The notes: generated from the sequence alone by a model not told the origin. 64,000 bases of DNA from Pezicula radicicola (GCA_003008705.1 PDUO01000003.1:1124793-1188792); one strand, 5' to 3'; counted from the stretch's first letter, positions 1-10,780 are shown. Program-made: numbers and translations.

Positions 1-129
1 GTCGAGGGAACGAGCAAAAGTGAGGCGGCGAGTTCAAGCTACCTATCGGATTTGGAGGTGTTGTGTAAAGGATGTTCGCCGACGCTTCTAGTGCATTCGA
101 ATAGTATGACTGTGACGATGAGTTTGTGA
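1..129 (+). CDS. 3' end of an unidentified protein-coding gene (partial)
   Basis: The first frame is open from base 1 to a TGA at 127-129 and gives 42 residues. They include a Ser-rich stretch, then a Leu-Cys-Lys-Gly-Cys motif (a possible half zinc site of the C-x2-C type), and the chain ends in MTVTMSL. The gene runs off the left edge, so neither start nor family can be given. The open frame at the edge and the non-repetitive composition favour a true C-terminus, but a short open frame this close to the edge could be chance. Confidence 0.35.
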   Translation, partial: VEGTSKSEAASSSYLSDLEVLCKGCSPTLLVHSNSMTVTMSL

Positions 130-505
130 TTATGAAGGGGAAAATTAAGATGATACCCTTGTTTTAGCATAGGAGTTTGTGGGCATGGCTGATTGGAAAA
201 TGCATTTTTGTATAGAATAGATTTACCCTCGATGATTAGTTAAATTCCTCTAGGAATGATATTACATACCTATTACAGTACCTTCCATTCTATAGATATG
301 AGATTGACTGTGACATTGTAATTAGGTTCACAAATTCCTTCTAGATCTCCTGCAAGCTATCGCTGAAAGACTTAACTTTTCTTGAAGCCCATTCCCATAC
401 AGAGATACCTGCCAACAACCTCATAATCCGATAATGTTAGTTTTCAAGTGTCAGAGTACCTTTGTAAATGCTGTAGGCGTTGAGCATTACCGACGCTGTT
501 CTATC
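130..505. other. Intergenic, convergent 3' flanks
   Basis: AT-rich stretch between the stop of the partial gene and the stop of the reverse-strand nitronate monooxygenase gene. I see no ORF, RNA gene or repeat. Confidence 0.5.
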
Positions 506-1570
506 TCACACCTTGGCTCTTGCCCTTTCCAAACATTCCTTTGCACCACTTACCACCTCTTTAACAATCTCAGCTGCAGGCATAACCTCCCTCACTAATC
601 CAACACCAGTCCCAGCATAAGCAGTTAATCTCCCCTCCAAACCCCATCCATCATCACCTTTCCCCAGAGCCTCTTCATACAACCTCTTATTCTCCTCCTC
701 CCCTATCCCATCTTCACTATCCCAAAAACTGCGATTAAGAACCCCTCGAGCGTTATATTCTTTAGGCCAACCAGTCGTCCCTCTCAATTGATCATAAATA
801 CTAGTTCTCTTTGTAGCGACTCCTCCATCTCCTGAATCAATAACCGCTTTCTTATACCCTTGACTTATTTCCGCTTCTTCACTACCTAGAAATCGGGTTC
901 CCATGCATATACCATCTGCACCTAAAGTCAACGCAGCAGCAACACCTCTTCCATCCATAATTCCACCCGCTGCAATCAATGGAATATTTCCAAACCCTTC
1001 TTTCGAAAGAATATCTTTACATTCTGGTAATAAAGACATTATGGAACTAGAATGAGCTAATCCGTGTCCTCCTGCATCGAAACCTTGAATCACTAATACA
1101 TCTGGTGAACAATATTTAGCTACTTCAACGGCCATAGCAACGGTCCCGACTTGAATCCAAATTTTCGTCTGTGTTCCACAAACTTTTCGGAGTTCGGAAG
1201 TCCAGGTTTTGAAATCGGTGGTTTTGTGTGGTGCGAAGAGCCATATTGCTACTGGTTTTAGAGGGGTCTCCTTTAATGTCTGGAGAGTTTGTGGGAGGGA
1301 AGCACCCCAGATTATGAGGCCGATACCGAAGGGGAGGAGATCTGGTGGGGTGTTGGGAATTGGTGATTCTGAGAGGGTGGAAGTTGCGGATTTTAGGAGT
1401 TCAGAGAGGATTGAAGCATCGGTTCCGATTCCTAAGAATCCGAGTCCGCCTGCTCGGGAGACGGAGATGGAGAGGGGGTTGGTGGATATGAGGCGCATTG
1501 GTGCGGAAGTTATGAGGGGGGTTGTGGTCCATGGGTAGTGGGATTTGAGGAGTTGAGAGTTAGAGGCCAT
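506..1570 (-). CDS. Nitronate monooxygenase (2-nitropropane dioxygenase family)
   Basis: An intronless 354-residue protein. The family uses FMN to oxidise alkyl nitronates such as propionate-3-nitronate to carbonyl compounds and nitrite, and is usually a detoxifying enzyme. Visible are the N-terminal strand with GGLGFLGIG (about residues 41-48), the DAGGHG loop with the probable active-site His near residue 169, the AGGIMDGRG phosphate-binding segment (about 201-209) and MGTRFL (about 223-228), in the order of a TIM-barrel NMO. The frame is open 54 codons further upstream, but the family begins near the Met of MASNSQLL, so 1570 is chosen. No targeting signal is evident. The substrate is not determined. 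Confidence 0.9.
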   Translation of the reverse strand: MASNSQLLKSHYPWTTTPLITSAPMRLISTNPLSISVSRAGGLGFLGIGTDASILSELLKSATSTLSESPIPNTPPDLLPFGIGLIIWGASLPQTLQTLKETPLKPVAIWLFAPHKTTDFKTWTSELRKVCGTQTKIWIQVGTVAMAVEVAKYCSPDVLVIQGFDAGGHGLAHSSSIMSLLPECKDILSKEGFGNIPLIAAGGIMDGRGVAAALTLGADGICMGTRFLGSEEAEISQGYKKAVIDSGDGGVATKRTSIYDQLRGTTGWPKEYNARGVLNRSFWDSEDGIGEEENKRLYEEALGKGDDGWGLEGRLTAYAGTGVGLVREVMPAAEIVKEVVSGAKECLERARAKV

Positions 1571-2176
1571 TTTTGGAAGGGTGAATGGTTTGGAGGGAGA
1601 GATGTTGGAGATGTTCTGTAGGTATATAAGTGATGGAAGTTGATGACGAAGTGCGATGAGTATACTAATAGTAATGCGGACGTGGGGAAGATCTGGGGAT
1701 GAGATCATGTGGAGAAGTTGCAAGCTGCACAACTCCGCGGAGAGTTCCTTTTGAGTTGCTTAACCTCGGCCAGGAGACTCTTCTGGATTTGACTCAAGAA
1801 CCTGTTATCCTGGTGTTTCCGAGCAAATCTACGCCTTCATTGTCATTTTGGGGGATGGAGGTGGATGTTCGAAATAGCCTCATCATTTCGTACCGTTTAC
1901 CTACCTTAGTCACTAACCTGTTCCTCCTTGTGGTAACTGCAGTTCTTACTCCCTATCGCTTCAGCATCTTCACACCTCACTCTCGGTCTTTTTGGGCTAC
2001 AGATGGAATTCTGCGAAACTTCAACCGCCAATATCGGTTGTCTCAGTCCTTACAGGATGGTTCAAGGAAGTTGAATAGGCAGCCGGCTCGGAACAACTCA
2101 TTCACCTAGGCCCATCGGATCCCTGTAACCTGAGGACGCCTTCCATTCTTTCGCGGCCTTCGCGACTGAACTACCC

Positions 2177-2195
2177 CATCATCATCATCATCATC
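2177..2195. repeat. CAT trinucleotide microsatellite, about 6 copies
   Basis: Six perfect consecutive CAT units, about 80 bp upstream of the inferred RPB11 leader intron and probably in promoter or leader sequence. Confidence 0.85.
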
Positions 2196-2276
2196 GCACC
2201 TGCTTCGACCAGGAACACAGAGAGAGAAGGAGCCGTCTGCCGCCCAACTTAAGACTCTTATTCCTCTGTTTTCGAT

Positions 2277-2345
2277 GTAAGTATGCAATTCAAAAGTAAC
2301 CCATCGGTCACCACCTGCAGTCTTTCTAACCATGTTGCAATTTAG
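2277..2345 (+). other. Probable 5'-UTR intron of RPB11
   Basis: A strong donor (GTAAGTATG at 2277), a branch-like TCTAAC at 2325-2330 and a TTTAG acceptor ending at 2345 define a 69 bp intron. It removes an ATG at 2332 that lies in frame with the RPB11 start at 2422 and would otherwise add 30 residues foreign to the family. Confidence 0.55.
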
Positions 2346-2421
2346 ATACTTTTGCCCCGGGTTCTCACCACATCCTAGAAATAGGCTCCGCTCTGATACT
2401 GCGGACCTACGATTTGAAGGG

Positions 2422-2926
2422 ATGAATGCGCCGGATCGTTTCGAGCTCTTCACCCTGGAAGAGGGAGAGAAGAAGTGCTCAGAAGACATCGATACACGTA
2501 TGCATACTCTTGAATGGTTCAACCAATGAGCCGGATTCAGAGCTCCATCTGACGAACATTGCAGGAACTCCAAACACCTCAATCTTCACAATCAACAAAG
2601 AAGACCATACCATTGCCAACTTAGTGCGCGCGGCTCTCCTTAAAGACAAGCGTGTTCTTTTTGCAGCCTACAAGGGTACTATTTTGCCTCAGTTCTCTCC
2701 GCTCTTTGTGCTCGAACTTTAACGCAGTGCTAAAAATTTCCCAGTTACTCATCCTCTATTTGCGAAGCTTATTCTCCGAGTCCAAACCAATGGCGAGATC
2801 ACCCCAAAAGAGGCTGTGATTATTTCCTCTAGTAAAGTTGTTCAGAATCTTGGTCAGTTGGCGCAAGAATTCACCAAGGAGTACCAGTTGAGAAAGATGG
2901 TCAACAATGGTGGCAATGATAACTAG
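2422..2926 (+). CDS. RPB11: DNA-directed RNA polymerase II subunit RPB11
   Basis: A small core subunit that heterodimerises with RPB3, the eukaryotic counterpart of the bacterial alpha dimer. Exons 2422-2497, 2565-2675 and 2745-2926 (introns 67 and 69 bp, phases 1 and 1) encode 122 residues, the family length (yeast about 120). The start [10 protein letters not shown] is the family hallmark. Joining exon 1 to exon 2 restores [18 protein letters not shown], and joining exon 2 to exon 3 restores [14 protein letters not shown]; both match RPB11 closely. The C-terminal helix used for dimerisation follows. A single-copy housekeeping gene. Confidence 0.96.
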
Positions 2927-4130
2927 ATTGGCCGGTCTTGGGTGAGTTGGATGACTCGGAGTTTGGGGGTTGCATTCAGGGCACAAAAATGGCGTTAGTC
3001 GTATATGGCCGGAGTTTTATCATGGATAAGTGTCATGTTTTGTATTAGAGAAAAAGTCTGGAGACACTGCGCATATCAAAAGTTGTCATTGGGGCGGAAT
3101 AGAGTAATGGTAATCGGAAGTTGACACTTATTACTACTCAATCCATAACTCAATGAAAAATCAATTGAGACATGAAGACCTGCCTAGCCACCTCTGGATG
3201 TGAGCTTCTAAATCAAATTGGTGGTTCCCAATTTGGACCGTCCCCTTTAATCATTAACCTCTGCCCGATTGAACTCCAGTAGCTTGCGAGGTAATCACAG
3301 CAGCTCTTACTATACAAGAAAACTTGCGTTTTAAAGTCAAACAACATAGGTACATATTCCACCGACAACTTACGAGTATTCGCCATGATGGCCTCTCCCT
3401 TTGCCTCCCAGCGCTAGTTTTGACGTCAGAAAGAACTATCCCGAGGTTTCCCACGAAAAGATCAAGTGCTAAGAGTCCTTCGTAGCATTAGTTACCTCAA
3501 ATTTACTTTGGCCAGTGTTATAAGATCTGTACTTTCGAAAATCACAAACGGGCGTTCTGTTCATTTAAGTGGAGTAGCATCTTGAACTTTAACTCGTAGA
3601 CTTAAACCTTTCAAGTATGCTTAAGTGACCACTGGTCGCATTATGACCTCAGCTATCAGCTTCAGTGTGGATTTGATATTATTTACTTGGGAGGGGTTTG
3701 ATTGCGGGAGTATTACAGCGGAGGGATGCTAGCACAATGTGGTAAGGGGAGGGGAGGGCTGAGGAACTCTAGAAGTGGGTTGTAGAGAGTTTGTTGCCAT
3801 GAAACACCAGAGAAACCCACCCAGTCTCCAACCTATAACTAAGAACTGTATGCCACGAGCAACTCTTCCATCAATTCTTGGGTAAGATAGTTTCCAGGTT
3901 GGTTTGTTGGTGCGGTCACGTGATATCAATGCTTGCGCAGCTCGCGTCGCTTAACACAATAATTAATGGAGGCATTACATTGATACCGCTCTTAGGGCTT
4001 TCGAAAATGAAAATTCTTTCGTGGTTTAGCGCCCTGGTTGATTTCAGCTTTAACTGGATTCTAGTCTACTACATTTAGGCCTAGGTGTGGATATACTACT
4101 TAGTCGACTTGACTTCAATGACTGACTTAG

Positions 4131-4250
4131 TTTAGATAACTGAGTTGATTTGGGTAACTCATTTGACTTGGATAACTGACTTGATTTAAGTAATTGGCTT
4201 GATTTGGGTAATTGACTTGATTTGGGTAATTGACTTGATTTGGATAACTT
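4131..4250. repeat. 18-bp imperfect minisatellite, about 6.5 copies
   Basis: Tandem units close to TTGACTTGATTTGGGTAA, diverging by a few substitutions each; the last two units are identical. The period is a multiple of three, so the reverse strand reads as a hexapeptide YPNQVN repeated about six times within an 89-codon frame. That frame has no other support, so I treat the array as non-coding. Confidence 0.85.
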
Positions 4251-4517
4251 AGTGAATTGGTGGTTTTCAGCTTCAACTTGGCAGCCTCACCACCCTGAAT
4301 TTTGCCCGCCAAATCCGAATTCCATGCCCTTTTATAACCCCACAAAGTCTCCCTCTCTTCTTTTCCTTTCCACCTTGTACAATAAAATTTCGACAATCTT
4401 GACCACCAACTTTTTGATCAATCCCAATTCTTCACACACTCTTTCGTAGGTGTATTACTTCTTCTACTTTACTATTGTGTCCTGCAATACCAATCGTCTC
4501 CTGGGCACTTCTTTCAG

Positions 4518-4602
4518 GTATGTCAACTTCACTTTCACTTTCACCTTCACTTTCAACCTCACTTGGGGGAAATGCATATGAATATAAACTAACTCTCACC
4601 AG
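4518..4602 (+). other. Probable 5'-UTR intron of the zinc-module gene, carrying a TTCACT repeat
   Basis: Donor GTATGT at 4518, branch-like ACTAAC near 4588, acceptor CACCAG ending at 4602, only 23 bases before the ATG at 4626. The intron contains a hexanucleotide TTCACT-type repeat at about 4527-4556. Inferred from splice signals only. Confidence 0.5.
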
Positions 4603-4625
4603 AAACTACTGTAAACTACTTCACC

Positions 4626-7600
4626 ATGTCTGAAGTCTGGCTTCCAGAGGGTTTGCCTAATCATGGTTATCCACAGAGCCTCTTGCGTTGCTCAGAATGC
4701 GTCCGCAAGTGGAATTCAGCACCACGGGATGAGACGGTAGCTCAAAAGGCGGCTGTTCGATTTCCTCTCGAGCATTTAAAGACTCACCTAGCTGGTTCCC
4801 ACCGTCAGGGAGCACTATCTAGTGCCAATTCCCGTAAGTTACACTATCCGCAATGACAAAAACGGTCCATCTAACACCGGCATAGTTCTTGAATCGTACT
4901 GCATGTGTCTCCAAGAACTGAAGTGCACAAACATTCAGCGAAAGTGGACAGACAACCCAGAATTGGATGCTCTTGACCGAGAGACAGGCTATTTGAAACT
5001 GGGCCGTTGGCTTGACTTTACCAAGCTCGCCCCCGGTAGTCTTCCAGGAGTTGTATCGAACAGTACCTCACAACCTCCACCAGTTCACAACCAAGCAGTC
5101 TCAACACAAGCTCCAAGAGTTGCATGGAACAGTGTCCAACCATACCCAACGTTGGCCGAACAGGCTGCTGCCCGGAAGTTAGCTTCAGGAACTGCATTGA
5201 ACGGCTTCAAACAGCCATCAATGATGACCCATCAAGCTGTTGCCTCAGTTTCAGCTGCTCCAGTGCCCGCCTGGGCTTCAAAATTCCAAGGCTCTCCAGC
5301 ACACACAATGAATGGTGTCCCACCTGCTCGCACGCAGAGACGCCAAGCTGCTGTTGCACCAACTCAAGGTCCATCACCAGCTGTTCAACAAACTTCAATG
5401 CCTAGCTCGCAATTGTATGCATCTGTTGCCGCATCTTCACTAGCAACTCCAAGCGCCGACTCTCCATCCAAACAACGACTTCGACAGTTGCACCAAGCCG
5501 CCGCACCCTCTCCCGCCGTTTCTCTAAGTACCACCCTCTCTCCAACGGTTGCGTCGCACATTCCTCAACAGTCGCCCATTGTCGGTCACTATGATCTTGT
5601 GGCCAACCCAGCTGCTGTAACTCCAGAGCGCACTTTTGCATGCAAGGTATGCACTGAGGCAATGCCTGGCGTCAACTTCCCCCAGATGATCAGAGCCGAC
5701 TTGGAGAGGCATGGTCGAGAGGTTCATCGCCTCAGGGATGAGGAGATCTTGAGCCTTTTCCCTCATGCGGGCTACAAATGCCAGCGTTGCATTGCGATGT
5801 TCTCCCCCGCCGTGATATCTAGTCTTCCTTGCATGGATCAGGAAGACTTGGAGACCCATGGTCTTCAATTTCATCGACTTACTCAAGCAGAGCTCACTCA
5901 ATATAGTAAGTCTACTGCCGTCAGTCGTGCTAAGGATACATCGCTGATAGCCATGACAGCTGCCTCATCCGTTCGCGCTGTGCTCTCAGCCAGTGGTGTT
6001 GGTGTCGCCTCCGCTAACAACATCCTAAATCACTCTACCGCCATTACTTTCTCTCCAGAGCTTGCCAGCTATGCGCCTTCTGCTACACTAACGGCAGCCA
6101 AGCCAGCTCAAGCCGCAGTCCAGCCTCCTGTTGTTCAAGGTATTCCAATCACCCCGCAAAACAGTGCTGCGCTTTTTGAAGCTATTGTCGCTCCTAAGGA
6201 TGCACATGCTCCAAAGCCTAAGCCCGCTCCAAAGACTAAGCCAGCTCCAAAGCCACGTGGGCGCAAGCCAAAGACTGCAGTGGCAGAGACAGCGACCGAT
6301 GACACAGAGGTCAAGGTCCCAGCCAAGCGCAAGAGAGCTAAGAAGCCTTCTAAGGGATATACCTGCCATCTATGCACGGCTGATAACCGCTGGAAGAAGC
6401 AAACACCTATGGACTTCAATGGATTGATGGAACATGGTCTCCAACACCATGCAATCCCGCAGTCTCAAATCGAAACTTTCTGTAAGTCCCACAACCTCCT
6501 ATCGTGCCTAGAAATTAGCTGACATTCATCATAGTCACCGCTGCCGCCGGTGCGCTCATCTCAGTCCATCAGAACAATGTCAATAAAGACACTGTGCAAA
6601 GCATGCTGGCGGAGCCTGACACTGCCCAAGTCATTTCTGGTGTTGTTTCAAAGACTACTCCAACAGCGCCACAAGGTGCAGCTGCAGTCACTCCCCGAAC
6701 TGCCCAAGGAAGCTTCAATGTTGCCTCTCCGCAAGCACCTAACAGTCCCCTCTCTTCTCTCCAAAACCAATCTACCCAGAATGGCTCCACTCAGAACAGC
6801 GTTGGTAACAACAGCATCGCCAACAATGGCTTAAGCCAAAATACAATGAGCCCACGCCCCTCGCAATTCTGTCCAAGCCAGAATGGTGTTGGCCTTGGTT
6901 TGCTCTCGGGAGGTACTATTCGATACACCTCAATGGGCTCCCTTACCTTGCCAACGTCTAACTGCCCAACAATGCCCCCAACCATGCACACGTTTCTCCA
7001 GAGCGGAACTGTACCTGCGGCTACTCCAGTCGTTTACAAGTCTCCTTACCAAACCCTACACGCCGCGTCCGCTACTCCAGCTCGCGTTGAGGCCGCCGCA
7101 GAAGCCGTCGACGAAGGTGATATTCAATGGCTGAAGGATATCTTCGGCGATGATCTTTTGATGAACGATGCATCTGATCAAAGTGCTTCACCAGGTTCAT
7201 CCGAAAAGCAAAGCCAAGAGTCTGTAACTGAGCCAAAGGCTACACCAGATTCTGAAGTTGCTCATCCAACGGGCAAGGAGTCTACTTCAGACCTTGGAGC
7301 CGACTTTGAAGCTGAGTTTGAAGCTTCATGGAATGTTCAACATGGAGCTGAGGGTACATCCCAGAAGCAAGTTGATGATATTGCTAACGCTGCAAGTGAC
7401 GGTGCCGTTCGCGCTGTTAAGCTCGCCGAGGCTATCCCAGAGACACCTGCTCCAAACACACAGGTAGCTCAAATCACGGAGCAAACTGCGGTCGGCAAGG
7501 AGATGGAAATGTCTTACGATTTCTCACCTGAGTCAAGAGTTGAACCACGATTTGATGATGATGATAGCGACGAGGAGTTGATTGATTTGCTGACGAAGTT

Positions 7601-8132
7601 CCTGCGTGAGCCTGAAAAGGACTCAAGCCAAGCCAAATACGTTGCCTCTTCTTCCGAGTTCACAGCTGAGTCTTCTTTTGCGCAAATGCCAAAGAATAAC
7701 AAGTCCCCACTTGACAACTTTGGAAAGCTTTGGTTTCGAGGTCTTGACCCCACGGTCTTGCTTCCCCAAGAGATGATCCAAGAATTAGGTTTGGAGGATC
7801 TTCCAAGCAACCGCAAAGACCTCGCCTGCTTGTACGCTAATGACGAAGATGGCGAGCTTGGTGTAGTTGCTGCTGACGGTGTTGCCGAGACGAAGTGGCT
7901 GAACATGCCAGAGTGGCACCAATTCAAGGAAGCTCATCTCGAGGACTATGCTCCCCTTCCAGATCACGAACTGAACATGGCTGGCAGTTATGGTCAGAGT
8001 GTTGACGAGTTTATGAACTATGACTTTCTTGGACTTGGCAACATGAACATGGGCATGAAGCATGGACGGGACGATGATGAAGACATCTGGGGCGACAACT
8101 TGGTTGACAAGAGAGCCCGCCTTTTCTACTGA
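4626..8132 (+). CDS. Multi-module CCHH zinc-finger-like protein, probably nuclear
   Basis: I do not recognise a named family. Exons 4626-4833, 4886-5905, 5951-6481 and 6535-8132 give about 1118 residues; if the 45 bp third-module intron (5906-5950, no stop, multiple of three) is retained the protein is 15 residues longer. Four modules share C-x2-C-x(19-28)-L-x2-H-x4-H: C22/C25/H54/H59, C322/C325/H345/H350, C368/C371/H394/H399 and C548/C551/H571/H576. The loops are much longer than in a classical C2H2 finger. Between modules 3 and 4 lies a Lys/Pro/Ala-rich stretch with a KPRGRKPK AT-hook-like core and basic clusters (possible nuclear localisation). The C-terminal half is Gln/Ser/Thr-rich and acidic (DDDDSDEELIDLL), resembling activation-type sequence. 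A transcription or chromatin role is inference. Confidence 0.85.
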
Positions 8133-8616
8133 GCGACGCACAGTCTCCTCAGTTCCATTGCTCAATCCATACACTACGAAAGAAGGGTGTTAACTTGAGA
8201 TGATTCATGAGAACGAAGACAATCTGGGTGGATGACATGTGGAAACCATTCTTCTGTGAATAGTGCAATGACCTCGGGGGTGTAGAGAGGCATTCATTAG
8301 ATGCATGTAACACAGAGAATATCAATATAGAGTACTGAAAATCGTCCTTTGGCTATTGATTGTGACAATAAGTTCGCGATGTTGTATTGTAGCATACCTT
8401 AGGTCCATAGGTAGGTAGGTAAGGTAGTAGGTAGACAGGTGTCGGGATATTGGACCTGATCGCACCGCGGGCCGCTTCGGCCAAGAAACGACCGCCACGC
8501 TACTGTAAGCTGAGACTATGGACACATCTTGAATGAAACCAACTTCAACAACGACTTCAGCAACCAGGTTCGGTGATAGGAACTTCATCAATACGCTCCT
8601 TTCATAAACCGACGAG
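8133..8616. other. Intergenic with TAGG repeat
   Basis: 3' flank of the zinc-module gene and promoter of STE24. Contains a short TAGG-rich array at about 8408-8436. No gene seen. Confidence 0.5.
8408..8436. repeat. Imperfect TAGG/TAAGG tetranucleotide array
   Basis: Consecutive TAGG units with one-base interruptions, about 180 bp upstream of the STE24 start codon. Confidence 0.7.
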
Positions 8617-10131
8617 ATGGACATCCTTCAGGTATAGTAATTAATACTCCAAACCCTATAATGCACAGCTAACAATTCAGCGTCTGGCCCGCTTCCTTGA
8701 CAGGCCTCTATTTCCCTGGAAAGGTCTCATTGTTGGATTCTCTTTGGCACAATACTTCTTCGAAGGCTTTCTTTCTCTGCGCCAGTACCAAGTTCTGAAG
8801 CAGACAAAACCGCCAAAGGTTCTGCAAAATGAGGTCTCCCAGGAAGTCTTTGATAAATCCCAAGTGAGTCCAGTCGCGCTTCATAAGGCTACCACAATTG
8901 CTGACACTCCCAGGCATATGGACGAGCCAAAGCCAAGTTCGGTCTCTTCAGCGGTCTCTACGGTCAAATTCAGAACACGGCATTCATCTACTTCGACGTT
9001 CTCCCAAAACTCTGGAGTTGGACTGGTTCATGGCTCCTTCGATATGCTCCTTCCCGTTTCTCCGGCGAGATTACACACTCTATTGTCTTCGTTCTCACGT
9101 TTATTGTCATACAACAAGTCATCTCTCTACCGACATCCATCTACCATACATTTGTTCTGGAAGAGAAATTTGGTTTCAACAAGCAGACACCAAAGCTATT
9201 TGTCATGGATATGTTGAAGTCGCAAATGCTGGCATTCGTTCTCACACCACCTATTCTCGCTGGTTTCTTGGCTATTGTTCAAAAGACTGGAAACCAGTTC
9301 TTCTACTACCTTTGGCTATTCGGAGCTGGGTTACAGGTTTTCATGATCACTCTTTACCCGATTACCATTCTACCTTTGTTTAACAAACTTTCTCCTCTGG
9401 AACCAGGCGCTCTTAAGACCGGTGTTGAGAGTTTGGCTGACCGATTGAAGTTCCCGCTTCATGAACTCTACGTAATTGATGGTAGCAAGAGAAGTGCTCA
9501 CAGTAACGCGTATTTCTTCGGCATGCCATGGAAGAAGCACATTGTAATCTACGATACCTTGATTGAAAAGAGCGAGACACAGGAGGTTGTTGCTGTTCTT
9601 GCGCATGAACTCGGTCACTGGAACTTGGGTCACACCACAAGGCTCTTTGGAATCTCACAGGTAAGCAAGTCTTAAGACCTTTCAAGAATTATGTTAACAT
9701 CTTAGCAGTTGCATTTCTTCTACATCTTCTCTCTATTCTCTGTCTTTATCAACAACCACTCCCTCTACAATTCCTTTGGCTTCCACAAAGAGTTCCCCAT
9801 CATAATCGGCTTTATCCTCTTCTCCGATGCTCTCGCACCAATGGATACTGTCATCAAGCTCTTGATGAACATCCTCAGTCGACGTTACGAGTTCCAAGCC
9901 GACGAGTTCGCAAAGAATTTGGGATACAAGACAGAGCTGGCTCGTTCATTGATCAAGCTCCAGATCCAGAATCTGAGCACAATGGACGCAGATTGGATGT
10001 ATGCAAGCTACCACTTCTCACATCCAATTCTCTCAGAGAGATTAGGTGCTTTGGGATGGTATGGCGAGGAGACCAAGGACTCAGATTCAAAGACCGAGAA
10101 GGTTGTCCAGGCCAGTGGAAGGGAACTGTAG
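8617..10131 (+). CDS. STE24: CAAX prenyl protease 1 (Ste24, zinc metalloprotease M48)
   Basis: An ER/nuclear-envelope membrane protease that removes the -aaX tripeptide from prenylated proteins and, in yeast, also trims a-factor. Exons 8617-8631, 8681-8863, 8914-9660 and 9709-10131 (introns 49, 50 and 48 bp, all phase 0) encode 455 residues, the family length (yeast 453). The first exon encodes only MDILQ. The HELGH zinc motif falls at residues 297-301, the same numbering as yeast, and the third zinc ligand is the Glu of YEFQAD near 376. Several membrane segments are visible. The third intron ends in a tandem TAGCAG acceptor; CAG at 9708 gives FGISQLHFF, which matches the family. Convergent with the next gene, 61 bp apart. 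Confidence 0.96.
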
Positions 10132-10192
10132 ACCATAAGTAGATAGAAAAGGTCACATCCCTCCCAATCCAGTTGTGTCGAAGTGCTTGTGA

Positions 10193-10780
10193 TCATGCTT
10201 CTTGCTTGGCCGCCTCACCAGCTCTTCTCTTCTCCTCAGCTCTTTTCTTTTGCTCTTCCTTCAATCTAGCCTTCTTCTCGAGTTTCTTTGCAGCCTTATC
10301 ATCCTTGGATTCCTTTACTTTCTTGGCCACCTTCTGTGGTGCAGCGCCTGCCTCAACCTCAACTAATTCATCCTGCCCCTCACCTGTCTCCAAATCTACA
10401 GCCATGCTCGTCTGAACAATCTCTCCCTCCACATCGCTCTGTTCTCTCTGATACTCATCCAAATCTTGCCATCCCTCTGCATCCATGGTATCCCCATTGT
10501 CCACCCTTCCAATTCCAACGGCAACGGGAACGGCTTCTTCCAAATCCAACACTGGCGCAAGCCATTCTCCTCGCAAACCTGCTTCCACTCGTTGTAGATT
10601 GTGCATAGTTAGGCTAGACGTCGTCGACGAAGCTGAGGGACCCGAAGCCTCGAGTCTTGCATTGGGAAGAAGGTAGGGTGAGGTCTTTGTCGCGGCGAGG
10701 TACTTTTGCAGGTATTCGAGGGCGTCTTCTGCTGGAATTGATTTGGACGTTTGGAATCGACAGGGTGGAAATGCTGCCAT
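10193..10780 (-). CDS. Hypothetical lysine/glutamate-rich protein
   Basis: A 195-residue intronless frame with an ATG start. The N-terminal 90 residues look globular (FPPCRFQTSKSIPAEDALEYL, then HNLQRVEAGLRGEWLAPV), the middle is acidic, and the last 50 residues are a Lys/Glu/Ala-rich, probably helical or coiled-coil basic tail typical of nucleolar or RNA-binding proteins. I do not recognise the family. Its ATG lies 237 bp from the divergent mitochondrial ribosomal gene, so the two probably share a promoter region; a role in ribosome biogenesis would be a guess from that context and the basic tail. Confidence 0.75.
   Translation of the reverse strand: MAAFPPCRFQTSKSIPAEDALEYLQKYLAATKTSPYLLPNARLEASGPSASSTTSSLTMHNLQRVEAGLRGEWLAPVLDLEEAVPVAVGIGRVDNGDTMDAEGWQDLDEYQREQSDVEGEIVQTSMAVDLETGEGQDELVEVEAGAAPQKVAKKVKESKDDKAAKKLEKKARLKEEQKKRAEEKRRAGEAAKQEA

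Larger units (their letters stand above)
1571..2421. other. Intergenic between divergent NMO and RPB11 genes
   Basis: The region must hold promoters for both genes. It contains a CAT microsatellite (2177-2195) and a probable 5'-UTR intron of RPB11 (2277-2345). The longer frames here (for example 1699-2109) have no recognisable content. Confidence 0.5.
2927..4625. other. Long intergenic with minisatellite and leader intron of the next gene
   Basis: No convincing gene. It contains an 18 bp minisatellite (4131-4250) and a probable 5'-UTR intron (4518-4602) of the zinc-module gene. Frames here are short and of random composition. Confidence 0.5.

Noticed and set aside
1699..2109. 136-codon forward frame upstream of RPB11
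   Set aside because: Starts inside the NMO promoter, shows no family motif and has random composition; likely chance.
4127..4396. 89-codon reverse frame with YPNQVN repeats
   Set aside because: The repeat is a direct product of the 18 bp minisatellite, and the rest of the frame has no coding character.
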